A stretch of 64,000 nucleotides of DNA from Ezakiella massiliensis (GCF_900120165.1 NZ_LT635475.1:1240001-1304000), one strand, 5' to 3'. Shown: positions 12,301-19,547, numbered from the stretch's first letter. Notes: generated by a model from the sequence alone, not told the origin. Made by a program: numbers and translations.

Positions 12301-13666
12301 AGAAGGCGAAAAGGTTACTAAGCCAGAAAACCCAGAAAAAGAAGGATATAATTTTGTAGGTTGGTTCACAGATGAAGCATTGACTGAGAAATTTGATTTT
12401 GATACTCCTATCGAATCAGACACAACTTTATATGCAAAGTGGGAAGAAGTCGTAGTAGATCCAGCAAAACTCGAAGTAACTTTTGTAAAGAATAATGAAA
12501 CAGATAACGAAGTTGTAGAAGTTATAGAAGGAGAAAAAGTTACAAAACCTGTGGACCCAGAAAAAGAAGGATATAATTTTGTAGGATGGTTCACAGATGA
12601 AGCATTGACTGAGAAATTTGATTTTGATACTCCTATCGAATCAGACACAACTTTATATGCAAAGTGGGAAGAAGTCGTAGTAGATCCAGCAAAACTCGAA
12701 GTAACTTTTGTAAAGAATAATGAAACAGATAACGAAGTTGTAGAAGTTATAGAAGGAGAAAAAGTTACAAAACCTGTGGACCCAGAAAAAATTGGATACA
12801 ATTTTGTAGGTTGGTTCACAGATCAAGATTTGACTGAAAAATTTGATTTTAATACACGTATAATTTCTAATACTACTTTATATGCAAAGTGGGAAAAAAT
12901 TGAAGTAAGCCCAAGGCCTAGACCTGATGATTGGCCAATTTACGATGGTCATTATTATGAACCTAGCCCAGAATATAAACCAGAAAATAGCGATAGAACT
13001 GAGTTAGATGAAAACAAAGAAAATACTGAAGATGAAACTAAAGGTCAAGAAAAACCAGACAGTCCTCTATTGATTGAAAAGCCAATTTATACTGTAGATT
13101 TGATTGATATTCCTATAACCGAGGTAGGCGATGCAATCAGAGATATAGTGGCCAGAGGTATCTTGAAGGGTACTGGTGATAATAAATTTGAGCCAGAAAC
13201 AACAATTACAAGAGCTATGATCACAGAAGTATTTATGAGATTATCGATTGACAAGTCGATTGATAAGAGTATAAATTTCTTGGATATCAAATTTGGTGAT
13301 TGGTATTATGACTCTGTTAAATGGGCTGCAGCTAAGAGCATTGTTAAGGGTTATGAAGATGGAACTTTCAAACCAAATCAAAAGATAACTTTACAAGAAT
13401 TTGCTGTAATGCTTCATAGAATGCTTAATAAATTTGGTGTTGAACTACCAAAGGTAAAAGATGTGGATGAGAATGATTATTCATATTTACTTGATTGGTG
13501 TAAGTATGAAGTTATTGATTTAGTTGAAGCAGATTTTATTGAAGTTAATCAGTATGGAGAACATGCTTATGACAAAGAAGTTACTCGCGAATATTTTGCT
13601 GTAGTAATGGATAGACTAATAAAATATGTTGAAGCGAATTATAATACTGATATAATTCACAAGTAA
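6341..13666 (+). CDS. Lactocepin-like S8 protease, C-terminal part with InlB-type repeats and SLH domains
   Basis: 2441 residues in the +1 frame relative to the preceding fragment. The nominal start is a TTG inside that fragment without a ribosome site, so it is probably not translated independently. It opens with the rest of the protease: PA insert (GKVALVSRGG, NNVSG), then catalytic Ser at about residue 187 in MSGTSMATPHVSGG. Then come Fn3-like/A domains and a calcium-binding-like SPNNDGLSDN motif. A long run of beta-sandwich units follows, among which sit six InlB B-type repeats (each ending in xTLYAKW), three of them nearly identical. The end is YYEPSPEY followed by three SLH units (about 13080-13640). 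The whole protein would be about 2800 residues, secreted and wall-anchored. Lactocepin relatives cleave host proteins or chemokines, or supply peptides. Here the substrate is unknown. Confidence 0.8.
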   Translation: MHLWKIKPCMHMDWTNEGNEYQYNTSSNIDFKEGDYEYIYCGKGEKDDFLDVDVNGKVALVSRGGNPFTEKVLNAEDNGAVGVIVANNVSGLFFMDVKGNTIPAISVDMKTGDSLRNASDKTVNISLQFKKFNNPEYGEMSAFTNWGLSIGGFMKPDITAPGGHILSAENNVDGTIKNSYGDMSGTSMATPHVSGGVAVVRQYMESDPKFKDVIEKAKLTKILLMNSAVPHKDPQTFKLTSPRRQGAGVMNLKNATELDFTVVSKKSGIPSEFVGDVNDTIKLDLTVKNYSNSVKNITPSVAATIEAREGKKLSFRPEDLFSDTLTEQAFTIKPGEEKDITIEFPIRNLDKIEPFKNGAFIDGFINFKDQNNMIANFAFVSFKGDYGAIPSVEKPIYEFDFETEYPMWWNYKFTQKDWFNYGTLLLTENGFGKDGNPEYKIAGIKNFDDIKKNKNTDQEPKPEFEPLVFSPNNDGLSDNINLNLVMTRAAYMRLEFLNEEGKRIAEDFLGVRTKNFSFMPEDDDPNKIGYLNIGELYLDRLNDGKYTLNIKSSAIKDSIDLYNETDTKFNFIIDREPPEFNEASLNNNNLKFKVKDGSFVRNVKYKTENGDFEFIDVDADGFYTINLPKDVDLNTVVIESTDGGYNTAVKTAEQIINSDKYGAVTVNVTKNSYEALDLEYKIYDESGKEYEVTHPKTTLPIGRYKLQVVKSSDLYKLTSRTIQRFEIREGKKEAKINLAFERTGRKKVSINLTDISDLNFDDFDLIAVDAEQEDKIYEFKNYITMQNRYNVELPYGSYNFKLRLKDPKKGNYKLELDNVKLPFSINLYYEGSRILSGKITKSDNKVNIIEKGLERVKHDKVEYIASEVGSGEFVSLDKMTTGTYEIIPLNPPEGYYVKDAYPIVKLTDEKPYDDVVVEYLKNNGKKVQLTVSDNTQAENSGKYIIYDYKKYLGLDGGREYLIDSNQTIELEKGRYLVKAISNEDYYAKAVNSDEDHLFVTLEQEIEEVEFEYIKYNGQSPISNVKIYIEDSSKSDNYSYNYTLISKAGEDINGVFDKDNYRTHYIDLPYGYYELTVNDLQAGYKVKPKSFIISSENAEQIFEIVKDDGDEKIDVDFKFVCEGEVVSPVEFNLDDLPLTNGINKVSTGNHKLQITNLPVYFEAINDIEDVIITEDTKDIVIKVNKTNKVIRKITLSAYDYSKKYDGNVDFIAISEDGKEYRGKVFIKDPNSPSNITIEYELPVGEYELHVESFDKELQPQFTNYGKFKVDEKTSKIYSPKPYIYPAHKIKVSAKTQYGDEVELEYKVIINENGKIGEFTIDSVPATKRDHEVHAINVPAGMEIVENPLITYYRGSSYFDGAYKPVEFEVIVDKKPEKHQVTFNYGYDDEVESVEVYEGAKVKEPAKPTREGYEFKGWFTDQALTEKFDFETLISTDITLYAKWEKEAPKVYEVTFVKNNGEEDSVIEVTEGEKVTELKIEKEGYEFEGWYRDQNYINKFDFETKITSNITLYAKWKEIETGIKKISGSGYDNTGLFTENSIEVYAVDKDGNKHKGKIIQNGKDFTTEFELEKGEYELKAKSVDGIVAPEFTDYGKFTVDDKTEKLPYSLKIYTWKTFKIDVSAKTKDGKKIELEYKVIRQDGIKKGEFTVDSVPGVRGKTVKVHAINIPDGIKVVNNPLETIFMPKAGSSLFNEGEFEPVEFEVIVDVEIEKHQVTFNYGYDDRVENVEVNEGEKVKEPAKPTRDGYEFKGWYEDNELTKAFDFGSTIKADTTLYAKWNGIDQSMIKVTLDMQDKSRNFNYENAEVYVVDEEGKEYLGKIYKYSSYYRVDFNLKKGKYEIKARSLDEDSLLPSHNSYGKFNVYSSPKKLPFEYTVFFWKPTKIDVSAVDQDGESVELEYKVIRKEREKYGEFPIDKVPAARGEDCVIEAINIPEGMTVKKNPIKTTYDNYNEIYTPVKFEVIVDKKPKAFKVTFVNNNESENTIVEVKEGEKVTKPENPEKEGYNFVGWFTDEALTEKFDFDTPIESDTTLYAKWEEVVVDPAKLEVTFVKNNETDNEVVEVIEGEKVTKPVDPEKEGYNFVGWFTDEALTEKFDFDTPIESDTTLYAKWEEVVVDPAKLEVTFVKNNETDNEVVEVIEGEKVTKPVDPEKIGYNFVGWFTDQDLTEKFDFNTRIISNTTLYAKWEKIEVSPRPRPDDWPIYDGHYYEPSPEYKPENSDRTELDENKENTEDETKGQEKPDSPLLIEKPIYTVDLIDIPITEVGDAIRDIVARGILKGTGDNKFEPETTITRAMITEVFMRLSIDKSIDKSINFLDIKFGDWYYDSVKWAAAKSIVKGYEDGTFKPNQKITLQEFAVMLHRMLNKFGVELPKVKDVDENDYSYLLDWCKYEVIDLVEADFIEVNQYGEHAYDKEVTREYFAVVMDRLIKYVEANYNTDIIHK
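12241..12894 (+). repeat. 225-bp tandem repeat inside the protease gene
   Basis: The segment around TGGTTCACAGAT starts at 12362, 12587 and 12812, an exact 225-bp (75-codon) period. Units 1 and 2 are almost identical from the GYNFVGW part to the next unit, and unit 3 diverges at its end. Each encodes one InlB B-type repeat ending in TLYAKWE. Near-identity over 225 bp implies recent duplication, so the copy number may vary between strains. Confidence 0.9.
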
Positions 13667-13677
13667 GAAATATAAGT

Positions 13678-13702
13678 CCCAGGACAAATCCTGGGCTTTT
13701 TT
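13678..13702 (+). terminator. Terminator after the protease gene
   Basis: CCCAGG (13678-13683), six-base loop, CCTGGG (13690-13695), then CTTTTTT. Confidence 0.85.
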
Positions 13703-13765
13703 CTTGAAGTATTTTGGTCTTTTTGATAAAATTAAATTAGTGTATTATACGAAAGGGGTGATGGG

Positions 13766-15085
13766 ATGAAAGATTTTTCTATTGATGAGGTAAGGAATCT
13801 GGAATTTAAGGATGAGGATTACGATGAGGCAGACTTTGGTGAATACGTGGATTTTATACGTTCGCGGGTGGGGCTTTCTAATGGTCAGGGCTTAAGGAGG
13901 CTATTGGAATTTTTTGACAAGCCTCAGGACAAGTTAAAGGTAATTGCTGTTGGCGGGACTAATGGCAAGTCGTCGGTTTGCAATTTCCTGACCAATAATT
14001 TGCGGAAGACGGGTTCCTGTGGGCTTTTTATAGATCCTTATTTGGGCGAAATCAACAATAGTATTTCCATTAACTATGAGAGCATTCCCAAAAAACGCTT
14101 CATGTTTTATCTTGATAGCCTGCGTCCGGTGATTGCTTCTCTGGACGAGGAGGGCTTAAGGGTCTCCTGCCAGGATATTTTGATGGATATAATGTTTATG
14201 TATTTTTGCCAGGAAAGTGTGGACTTTGCTGTGGTTGAATTTGCAGCCCACAAATCGGCTGAACTTTTCAATATCGTGAGCTCGCCTTTTGCCACTGTAA
14301 TCACAAGTATTTCTGTGGACAAGGCGGCGGGTCTGGGCGAGACCGATGAAGAGGTTGCAAAAAATATTGGGGCTCTAATTAAAAAAGACTGCCCAGTTTT
14401 TGCCTACCCCCAAGAGGAAAAGATTGACGAAATTTTAAGGGAAATTGCCCAAGAAAATCATGCGGACTATTACACTTTTAAAAAGGAAGAGGTCGTTGTC
14501 GATGCCATCAACGAGCACGAAACGGATTTTCATTTTATGGGCTATACTGGAATGATAACTAGCCTTATTGGCATCCACCAAATGTACAATGCTGCCCTTG
14601 CCATGATCGTCTTGCATCGTTTAAAGGGCGACTTTAAAGTCTATACAGAGATCATCAGGCCGAGCATTTACACGGCTAAGTCCGATGGGCGTTTGCAGCT
14701 TGCCTTTAAGCATCCACGCGTCCTGGTTGACGATGCCCACAATCCAGTGGCGGTTGACGCCTTGGCTGAGGCCTTGAAACTCTTTATCTATGACAGGCTT
14801 GTGGTCCTTTATACTTGTGATGAGGTCGACGATTATGTTTTGGAAAAAGTCTGCGGCCTGGCAGATGACCTTGTGCTGACAAAAACTTACGATCCAAATC
14901 ACTCATGCGACATTCATGACTTAGAGGCTAGGGTCTTGAAATACAGGAAAGATGTTCAGGTGATTCCAGACCTTGAAGAGGCCTACAAGTGCGCTGTGGA
15001 CAAGGCTAGTGAAAAGGATATAGTTTTGTGCTGCGGGTCCCTTTATATGGTTAGGGAAATTTTTAAAATGAAAGGTAAAAATTAA
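13766..15085 (+). CDS. folC: Folylpolyglutamate synthase / dihydrofolate synthase-like Mur ligase
   Basis: 439 residues. The P-loop reads VGGTNGKSSVCNFL (residues about 61-74), the folC form of the Mur-ligase GTNGKGS motif, followed by GLFIDPYLGEINNSI (family form TSPHLxxxxERIxIN). The centre has VVEFAAHKSAEL (FolC-like, but the usual EVGxGGRLDATN is poorly kept), and the C-terminal domain contains RVLVDDAHNPVAVDAL, matching the FolC DGAHNP motif. Known role: ATP-dependent addition of glutamate to folates in the cytoplasm, in some enzymes also to dihydropteroate. The start is supported by GAAAGGGGTGATGGG just upstream. It stands alone between a terminator and repeat DNA. It is more divergent than usual, so a related Mur-type ligase cannot be excluded. 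Confidence 0.75.
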   Translation: MKDFSIDEVRNLEFKDEDYDEADFGEYVDFIRSRVGLSNGQGLRRLLEFFDKPQDKLKVIAVGGTNGKSSVCNFLTNNLRKTGSCGLFIDPYLGEINNSISINYESIPKKRFMFYLDSLRPVIASLDEEGLRVSCQDILMDIMFMYFCQESVDFAVVEFAAHKSAELFNIVSSPFATVITSISVDKAAGLGETDEEVAKNIGALIKKDCPVFAYPQEEKIDEILREIAQENHADYYTFKKEEVVVDAINEHETDFHFMGYTGMITSLIGIHQMYNAALAMIVLHRLKGDFKVYTEIIRPSIYTAKSDGRLQLAFKHPRVLVDDAHNPVAVDALAEALKLFIYDRLVVLYTCDEVDDYVLEKVCGLADDLVLTKTYDPNHSCDIHDLEARVLKYRKDVQVIPDLEEAYKCAVDKASEKDIVLCCGSLYMVREIFKMKGKN

Positions 15086-15099
15086 TTTATATTTAATCA

Positions 15100-15389
15100 A
15101 AAAAGAAAATAACGCGCAGCGTGTAGGGCCCACTTGCAGCCACGCCCAAGAGGTCGATTTCCTGTAGCGGCGATCCTTGCACACGAGGCGGTGGTTACCA
15201 TAAAGGTAACCCCTACAACTTCCGCCTCGTACGCAAATGGTCGCCAAGAAATTGACCGATTGGCATACGCTCGCTCACGCAACCTGATGTCATAGAAAAC
15301 AAAATTTTAGGTAGCGTCCGATTTATTTCGGACAAAAAATTTTGTTTGATTGCTTACAACAATCTGAGGGGCTTTGGCCTCTTTTTTCT
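15100..15389. repeat. Intergenic repeat cluster with nested hairpins
   Basis: The gap after folC holds dispersed repeats instead of a gene. One hairpin (GGCGATCC ... GGTCGCC, inside an outer GGTCGATTTC/GAAATTGACC stem) carries a second hairpin in its loop: CGAGGCGG ... CCGCCTCG around GGTTACC-ATAAA-GGTAACC (15193-15211). A third, GTCCGA-TTTATT-TCGGAC (15316-15333), lies inside an AACAAAATTTT/AAAATTTTGTT stem, and the same unit occurs inverted at 27869-27922. The cluster ends with a T-rich stretch at 15379-15387 that matches the sequence after the 5050 terminator. Short open frames here are artefacts of the repeats. Confidence 0.8.
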
Positions 15390-15408
15390 TTGGGAATTTT
15401 TGCAAAAG

Positions 15409-15446
15409 AAAAGACCGGTTGATTTTTATTTATCAGCCGGTCTTTT
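15409..15446. terminator. Bidirectional terminator between folC and the nucleosidase gene
   Basis: AAAAGACCGG (15409-15418) pairs with CCGGTCTTTT (15437-15446), with an AT-rich upper stem (TTGAT ... ATCAG). It gives a U tract on both strands, mainly serving the minus-strand gene that ends at 15516. Confidence 0.8.
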
Positions 15447-15515
15447 AATATTTTTTTGAAGACAAAAAGCCCAGACCAGGTGGCCAGGACTTAAATTGTA
15501 AGGTGCATTTGTAAA

Positions 15516-16187
15516 TTAAATTTCTCTTATCAGGTCGTCGATGATTTTAACTGCGACCTTGGATGCGCGTTCAAAGTTGTCGTAAAAGGCTGCTCCGCCT
15601 TCGGTCAGGGCGTCTGAAACCGCCTTTATCATGACGAAGTTGGCTCCGTAGAGTTTTGAAGCGATGGCTATGGCAGCCCCTTCCATGTCTACGATGTCAC
15701 AGCCCCATTCTTTGCGGAGGGCTGTCTTTGCCTCAAGGCCTGCCACAAATTTGTCACCTGAAGCCAGCTTGACCTTTTTTAAATGCGGATCGATTTTTTG
15801 GGCCAGGTCCACAAGCCTTGGTGTGGACTTGAAAAATATTTCGTCAAAGGCTTCGTACTTGCCCTTGGGTCCGCCGTCTGCATCCGTCGTGTCCCATTCG
15901 TAATGGCAAACGCTCTCGACCACTGCCAGCTCTTCGACCTCTTGGTTGCTTAGCGCCCCGACCACACCGTAGTTTATGATGGTTTCGCACTTGTAAAAGT
16001 CCAGGAGGAGTGTCATGGCCATGGCTGCACGAATTTGCCCAGCCTTTGAAGGGCAGACGTAAACGTCCTTGCCGTGGATATGGTATTTTAAAACCTCAAA
16101 GCCCCCGTGCTTGTATGACTCAAGGGGTTCTCCATATATATTGTAAAAAGCATCAAATTCTACTGCAACTAGGATTCCTATGTTCAT
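15516..16187 (-). CDS. mtnN: Purine-nucleoside phosphorylase-family hydrolase, probable MTA/SAH nucleosidase
   Basis: 223 residues, about the usual length of 5'-methylthioadenosine/S-adenosylhomocysteine nucleosidase. The N-terminus MNIGILVAVEFDAF matches the family MKIGIIGAMEEE start. The centre has the INYGVVGAL strand (family NTGVAGG). The active-site region reads CDIVDMEGAAIA, corresponding to the VEMEAAA motif with its ribose-binding Glu. The end has MIKAVSDAL, matching RxVSDxAD where the Asp acts as general acid. Known role: cytosolic cleavage of MTA and SAH to adenine, feeding methionine salvage and autoinducer-2 formation. Several motif residues deviate, so another member of the PNP_UDP_1 family is possible. 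GAGGTG lies six bases upstream of the ATG. It is transcribed alone, convergent with folC. Confidence 0.7.
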   Translation of the reverse strand: MNIGILVAVEFDAFYNIYGEPLESYKHGGFEVLKYHIHGKDVYVCPSKAGQIRAAMAMTLLLDFYKCETIINYGVVGALSNQEVEELAVVESVCHYEWDTTDADGGPKGKYEAFDEIFFKSTPRLVDLAQKIDPHLKKVKLASGDKFVAGLEAKTALRKEWGCDIVDMEGAAIAIASKLYGANFVMIKAVSDALTEGGAAFYDNFERASKVAVKIIDDLIREI

Positions 16188-16299
16188 GTAATCACCTCGT
16201 GTATATTTTTTCCTTGGGTTTATTTTATCATATGCGAGAAATAAAAGCTAGAATTTGCTGGAAAACAAAAAATGCCTCAGGCCCACAAGGGGCATTCGG

Positions 16300-16405
16300 C
16301 ATTTTAATGGCGACCATTTGCATGCGAGGCGGAAGTTGTAGGGGCGATCCTTTATGGTCGCCACCGCCTCGTATGCAAGGATCGCCGTTACGCCACAGCC
16401 AATTA
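16300..16405. repeat. Nested hairpin repeat between nucleosidase and stalk-like gene
   Basis: Inverted copy of the unit at 15165-15256: GGCGACCATTTGCATG with GAGGCGG encloses TGTAGGGGCGATCC-TTTAT-GGTCGCC (16337-16362), then CCGCCTCG and GCAAGGATCGCC. The hairpin thus sits inside the loop of another hairpin of the same family. The rest of the 16188-16510 gap is promoter-like AT-rich DNA before the next gene. Confidence 0.75.
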
Positions 16406-16510
16406 TGCGTAGAGTGCATTAAATTTGAAAATAAAATCCCTTTGTGTTAAAATACTTGTAATGATATAAAGCACTAGGCTTATATTTGTTATTTAAAAAG
16501 GAGATGTAAT

Positions 16511-17404
16511 ATGAAAAGAATTTTATCTATAGCCTTGGCTATTTGCATGCTTTTTACAAGCCTGTCATTTGCCAAGGGAAGCAAGGAAGAACTAATGGAA
16601 TATGAAATGAGATTTGCCACAGTAAAAGAGGTAATAGAGAGCAGCTATAGACAAATCCTAGTTGAAAATGAAATTGCAAATAAGGCTAGAATTGAAAAGG
16701 AAATAATGTTATTTCCAAAAACTAGCATTGTTGACCTAAAGACAGGTGAATTTGTAAAAGATTACAAATTCAAAGAGGGTGAGAGGATCCAATACTTTTA
16801 CAGGCTTGATACTCCAATTACGCTATCTCTACCAGCACAGATGACCCCTGATGTAATTGGGGTAAATGTAGACCAGGCGGAATTTTCCATTGATGTGGAT
16901 TATTTTGATAAAAAAGGTCAAGGTAAGGCCAGGAGGTTGGATTTAAATTTACCCGAAGATGGCAAGGCAAAGAACTTTTCTGGCAAAGACGTCGAGGACT
17001 TTTTGCCAAACGAGCTTCTAGTTCTCTACACAATCGCAACTAGGAGCATTCCACCGATTGCGACACCAGAAAAAATTGAAATTCTAAAGAGAGGTAATAT
17101 TTACAACGATTATGATAAGGCTGATGAAAAAGATATCCTAAAGGCCTATGAAAAAACTGCTGATCTTTATTACATGAGAAAGGCCCTGGAAGGTTTGGGC
17201 GCAGAGGTTAAATGGATCAGGGATACAAATACAACCGAGATCACAAAGGCCGACAAGAAAGTCGTCATCTACAATGAAAATAAGGAAATGCAAATTGACG
17301 ATATGCTTATTGAAATGAAAGATTTTAATATCGAAAATAAAATCACTTATATGGGTAGAGAAGATATTGAAAGAATCCTACAACATTTAGAAATCGAATT
17401 TTAA
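16511..17404 (+). CDS. Secreted protein with a partial stalk (copper amine oxidase N-like) domain
   Basis: 297 residues. Signal peptide MKRILSIALAICMLFTSLS with cleavage near SFAKGS. The middle is a helical/strand-rich region without a match I recognise. The last 75 residues (from EGLGAEVKWIRDTNTTEITK) look like the C-terminal half of the stalk domain found in many clostridial secreted proteins, in which ALGAxVxWDxxTKTVTI is followed by a second strand set ending in a short helix. AAGGAG lies 7 bases upstream of the ATG. It is flanked by hairpin repeats upstream and a terminator downstream, so it is monocistronic. Extracytoplasmic location is well supported; function is unknown. Other stalk-domain genes lie at 24.2 and 56.6 kb, but this one shares neither their promoter nor their N-terminus. 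Confidence 0.75.
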   Translation: MKRILSIALAICMLFTSLSFAKGSKEELMEYEMRFATVKEVIESSYRQILVENEIANKARIEKEIMLFPKTSIVDLKTGEFVKDYKFKEGERIQYFYRLDTPITLSLPAQMTPDVIGVNVDQAEFSIDVDYFDKKGQGKARRLDLNLPEDGKAKNFSGKDVEDFLPNELLVLYTIATRSIPPIATPEKIEILKRGNIYNDYDKADEKDILKAYEKTADLYYMRKALEGLGAEVKWIRDTNTTEITKADKKVVIYNENKEMQIDDMLIEMKDFNIENKITYMGREDIERILQHLEIEF

Positions 17405-17418
17405 ATTAAGAAAGAAGA

Positions 17419-17447
17419 AGCAAGAGCTTGAGTGCCCTTGCTTTTTT
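17419..17447 (+). terminator. Terminator after the stalk-like gene
   Basis: AGCAAG (17419-17424) pairs with CTTGCT (17437-17442) with further GC pairing, followed by a T run. Confidence 0.75.
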
Positions 17448-17499
17448 GCTTTTTAGATTCTTACAGGAAAAATTCGGTCCACATTTTCCTCAGACTCTT

Positions 17500-17900
17500 G
17501 TCCTCAATCGTTTTTCCCTTCGGTCCAACGATTGAACAAGAGGTTGCGTGAGTCGCTGCATACCAATCGACGGCGTCCTTGCGGACTTGTCTCTTGGGCA
17601 GGGCTGCAAGCGGACCCTACACGCTTCGCTGGATTTTTACTTCTTGGGCAACAAATTGCGTGAGGTTTTTACTTTTGGGGCTGGACTTTTCGGTCCACAT
17701 AAAGTGGACCCTACAACGTACTTAATAATATTCGTAGGATAAACGTATTCATCCGTTCCATTGCTCTCTTGGGCAGGGCTGCAAGTGGACTCTACAACAT
17801 GCTGATAAATATTCGTATGAGAAAGCTCGATCGCGGGACATCGAGTCCTCTCGACCGAGTGGCGACCATTTCTTGATCGCCGTTACGCCACAGCCTCTAC
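17500..17900. repeat. Intergenic repeat cluster upstream of carD
   Basis: About 400 bp of dispersed repeats in a 600-bp gap. Units include TTGGGCAGGGCTGCAAG (17602 and 17769 areas, also at 27984 and 28300, reverse complement at 15120 and 27040), the hairpin GGTCCAC-ATAAA-GTGGACC followed by CTACA (17692-17715), and a GGCGACC ... GATCGCC hairpin (17861-17881). No credible coding region. The last 100 bp before 18008 are probably the carD promoter and leader (ACATAAGGAGG before the ATG). Confidence 0.7.
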
Positions 17901-18007
17901 CTGCATTTGTGATATTTACGCATCATTTGGGTATAAATACAATGTATAAGGCGTATTGTAAGCAAAATTAGTTTTTAATTTTACATACACACATAAGGAG
18001 GTGTTTT

Positions 18008-18487
18008 ATGTTTAATATTGGTGACAAGGTTTCCTATCCTATGCATGGGGCGGGAGTTATCACCGAAATTTCAAAGAAGGAGCTTTTGGGTGAGGTCAAG
18101 GATTATTACACGATCAAGATTCCTGTAAACGAGGTTGTGGTTTCCGTGCCAGTTGACAAGGCCGAAGACTTGGGCCTGCGTCCGATCATTGAGAAGGACG
18201 AGCTGGACGGGATTTTGGAAACTCTCAAGGCCGAAGCCAAAAAGACCAATGGCAATTGGTCCAAGAGGCACAGAAATAATTTTGAAAAGCTCAAGTCAGG
18301 AGATATTTTAGAGGTGGCCGAGGTTGTTCGCGACCTGACTCTTCTTAGCCGTGAGAGAAATTTGTCGGGCGGAGACAGGCGGATGCTGACCAATTCTATG
18401 AATTTACTTTTGAGCGAAATCATTATGGCCTACGACGTTGACGAGGCCACTGCAATTAAAAGAATTGAAGAGTGCATTTTAGAGTAG
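18008..18487 (+). CDS. carD: CarD-family transcriptional regulator
   Basis: 159 residues, normal for CarD/CdnL. The N-terminal RNA-polymerase-interacting Tudor-like domain starts FNIGDKVSYPMHGAGVITEI, the signature of CarD_TRCF. The C-terminal half is helical (WSKRHRNNFEKLKSGD, LSGGDRRMLTNSM), the DNA-binding part that contacts the upstream edge of the transcription bubble. Known role: binds the RNAP beta subunit and stabilises open complexes, often at rRNA promoters. AAGGAGG lies 6 bases upstream. It is the first gene of an operon with the PIN-TRAM gene 10 bp downstream, then ispD and ispF, an arrangement common in Firmicutes. Confidence 0.93.
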   Translation: MFNIGDKVSYPMHGAGVITEISKKELLGEVKDYYTIKIPVNEVVVSVPVDKAEDLGLRPIIEKDELDGILETLKAEAKKTNGNWSKRHRNNFEKLKSGDILEVAEVVRDLTLLSRERNLSGGDRRMLTNSMNLLLSEIIMAYDVDEATAIKRIEECILE

Positions 18488-18497
18488 GTTTATTGTT

Positions 18498-19547
18498 ATG
18501 GCAAGAAAAATAATTAAGTGGCTAATTGCCCTTTTGGGAGGAGTTATAGGCTATGGTTTGGTCCTGCTTGTAACTTCTCTAATTAAGTTTGAATTTCCTA
18601 AACTGGGATATGAAATTGCGACTTATGCCGCAGCTGTTATTGTATTTTTTATTATTTTTTATTTATCATCTGAATTTTTCATTGACCGGGTTAGGAAATT
18701 GATTGACAAATTGGATAGCGACATCAAGAAGCTCAGCGTCCTCGATGTTATACTGGGTACTGTAGGACTTTTGATTGGCCTGGGCCTTTCATATATCGCT
18801 GTTAAAATAATTTCTGGGATCAAGATTCCAATTCTTGTGGATATTCTTTCAGTTGTTATTTACATTACAGTTATTATGGTCTCAATGGCCATCGCCGTCA
18901 GACGCAAGGATGATCTGGAGGCTTATATCAGAAAATACAAGTCGGCAGGGACTGAGGCTAGTAAGAAGTTTTTGGATACCTCTGTTATTATTGACGGGCG
19001 GATTTTGGATGCCATGCGAACTGGTTTTATTGATGGGGACCTCATTGTGCCATCTTTTGTCTTGGAAGAGCTCCAATTTATTGCGGACTCGGCTGACTCT
19101 ATGCGGAGGGAAAAAGGCAGGCGGGGCCTGGATATTTTAAATCAAATGACCCACGAGTTCAAAGACCAAGTCCGGGTCGTGGATTACGAAAAGGACAAGA
19201 AGACCACGGTTGACTTGGCCCTTTTGGAACTGACCAAAAAAGAGGGCGGGGTCGTAATGACCAACGACTACAATTTAAACAAGGTCGCAGGAGTCAAGAG
19301 CATTCGCGTCCTTAATATAAACGACTTATCAACTGCCCTTATGCCGGTGGTTTTGCCAGGCGAGAGATTTGATTTACAAATTGTCCGCCAGGGCAAGGAA
19401 GCTGGTCAGGGCGTTGGATTTTTAAACGACGGAACCATGGTCGTGGTCGAAGATGGATCAGGACTGGTCGATACCATCCAACACGTGGAGGTTACTAGTG
19501 TTTTGCAAACTTCGGCTGGGCGGATGATTTTTGTTAAAATTGTTTAG
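18498..19547 (+). CDS. yacL: PIN-TRAM membrane protein (YacL family)
   Basis: 349 residues. Four N-terminal membrane helices (about 7-28, 38-58, 82-104, 109-131), then a PIN nuclease domain starting at KFLDTSVIIDGRI with acidic residues typical of the active site (Asp in LDTS, DGRI, Glu in VLEEL, MTNDYNLNK), then a C-terminal TRAM domain (VVLPGERFDLQIV, GQGVGFLNDGTMVVVEDG) that binds RNA. The family is membrane-tethered with probable RNase activity; the substrate is not established. It lies 10 bp after carD and 7 bp before ispD, matching the conserved Bacillus-type order yacL-ispD-ispF. Confidence 0.9.
   Translation: MARKIIKWLIALLGGVIGYGLVLLVTSLIKFEFPKLGYEIATYAAAVIVFFIIFYLSSEFFIDRVRKLIDKLDSDIKKLSVLDVILGTVGLLIGLGLSYIAVKIISGIKIPILVDILSVVIYITVIMVSMAIAVRRKDDLEAYIRKYKSAGTEASKKFLDTSVIIDGRILDAMRTGFIDGDLIVPSFVLEELQFIADSADSMRREKGRRGLDILNQMTHEFKDQVRVVDYEKDKKTTVDLALLELTKKEGGVVMTNDYNLNKVAGVKSIRVLNINDLSTALMPVVLPGERFDLQIVRQGKEAGQGVGFLNDGTMVVVEDGSGLVDTIQHVEVTSVLQTSAGRMIFVKIV

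Noticed and set aside
12196..12819. Minus-strand 207-residue open frame
   Set aside because: It mirrors the tandem 225-bp repeats of the protease gene; Ser/Thr-rich repetitive product, no ribosome site, no family resemblance.
12241..12894. Regularly spaced repeats as a possible CRISPR array
   Set aside because: Units are 225 bp, fully coding and without variable spacers; they are protein repeats.
15097..15282. Small open frames in the repeat clusters (also near 16.0-16.4, 17.5, 27.0-28.3 and 56.3 kb)
   Set aside because: They coincide with dispersed hairpin repeats, recur in several copies and lack ribosome sites.
16511..17404. Third full member of the shared-promoter stalk family
   Set aside because: Its promoter, leader and signal peptide differ from the 24170 and 56597 genes; only a half stalk domain is visible.
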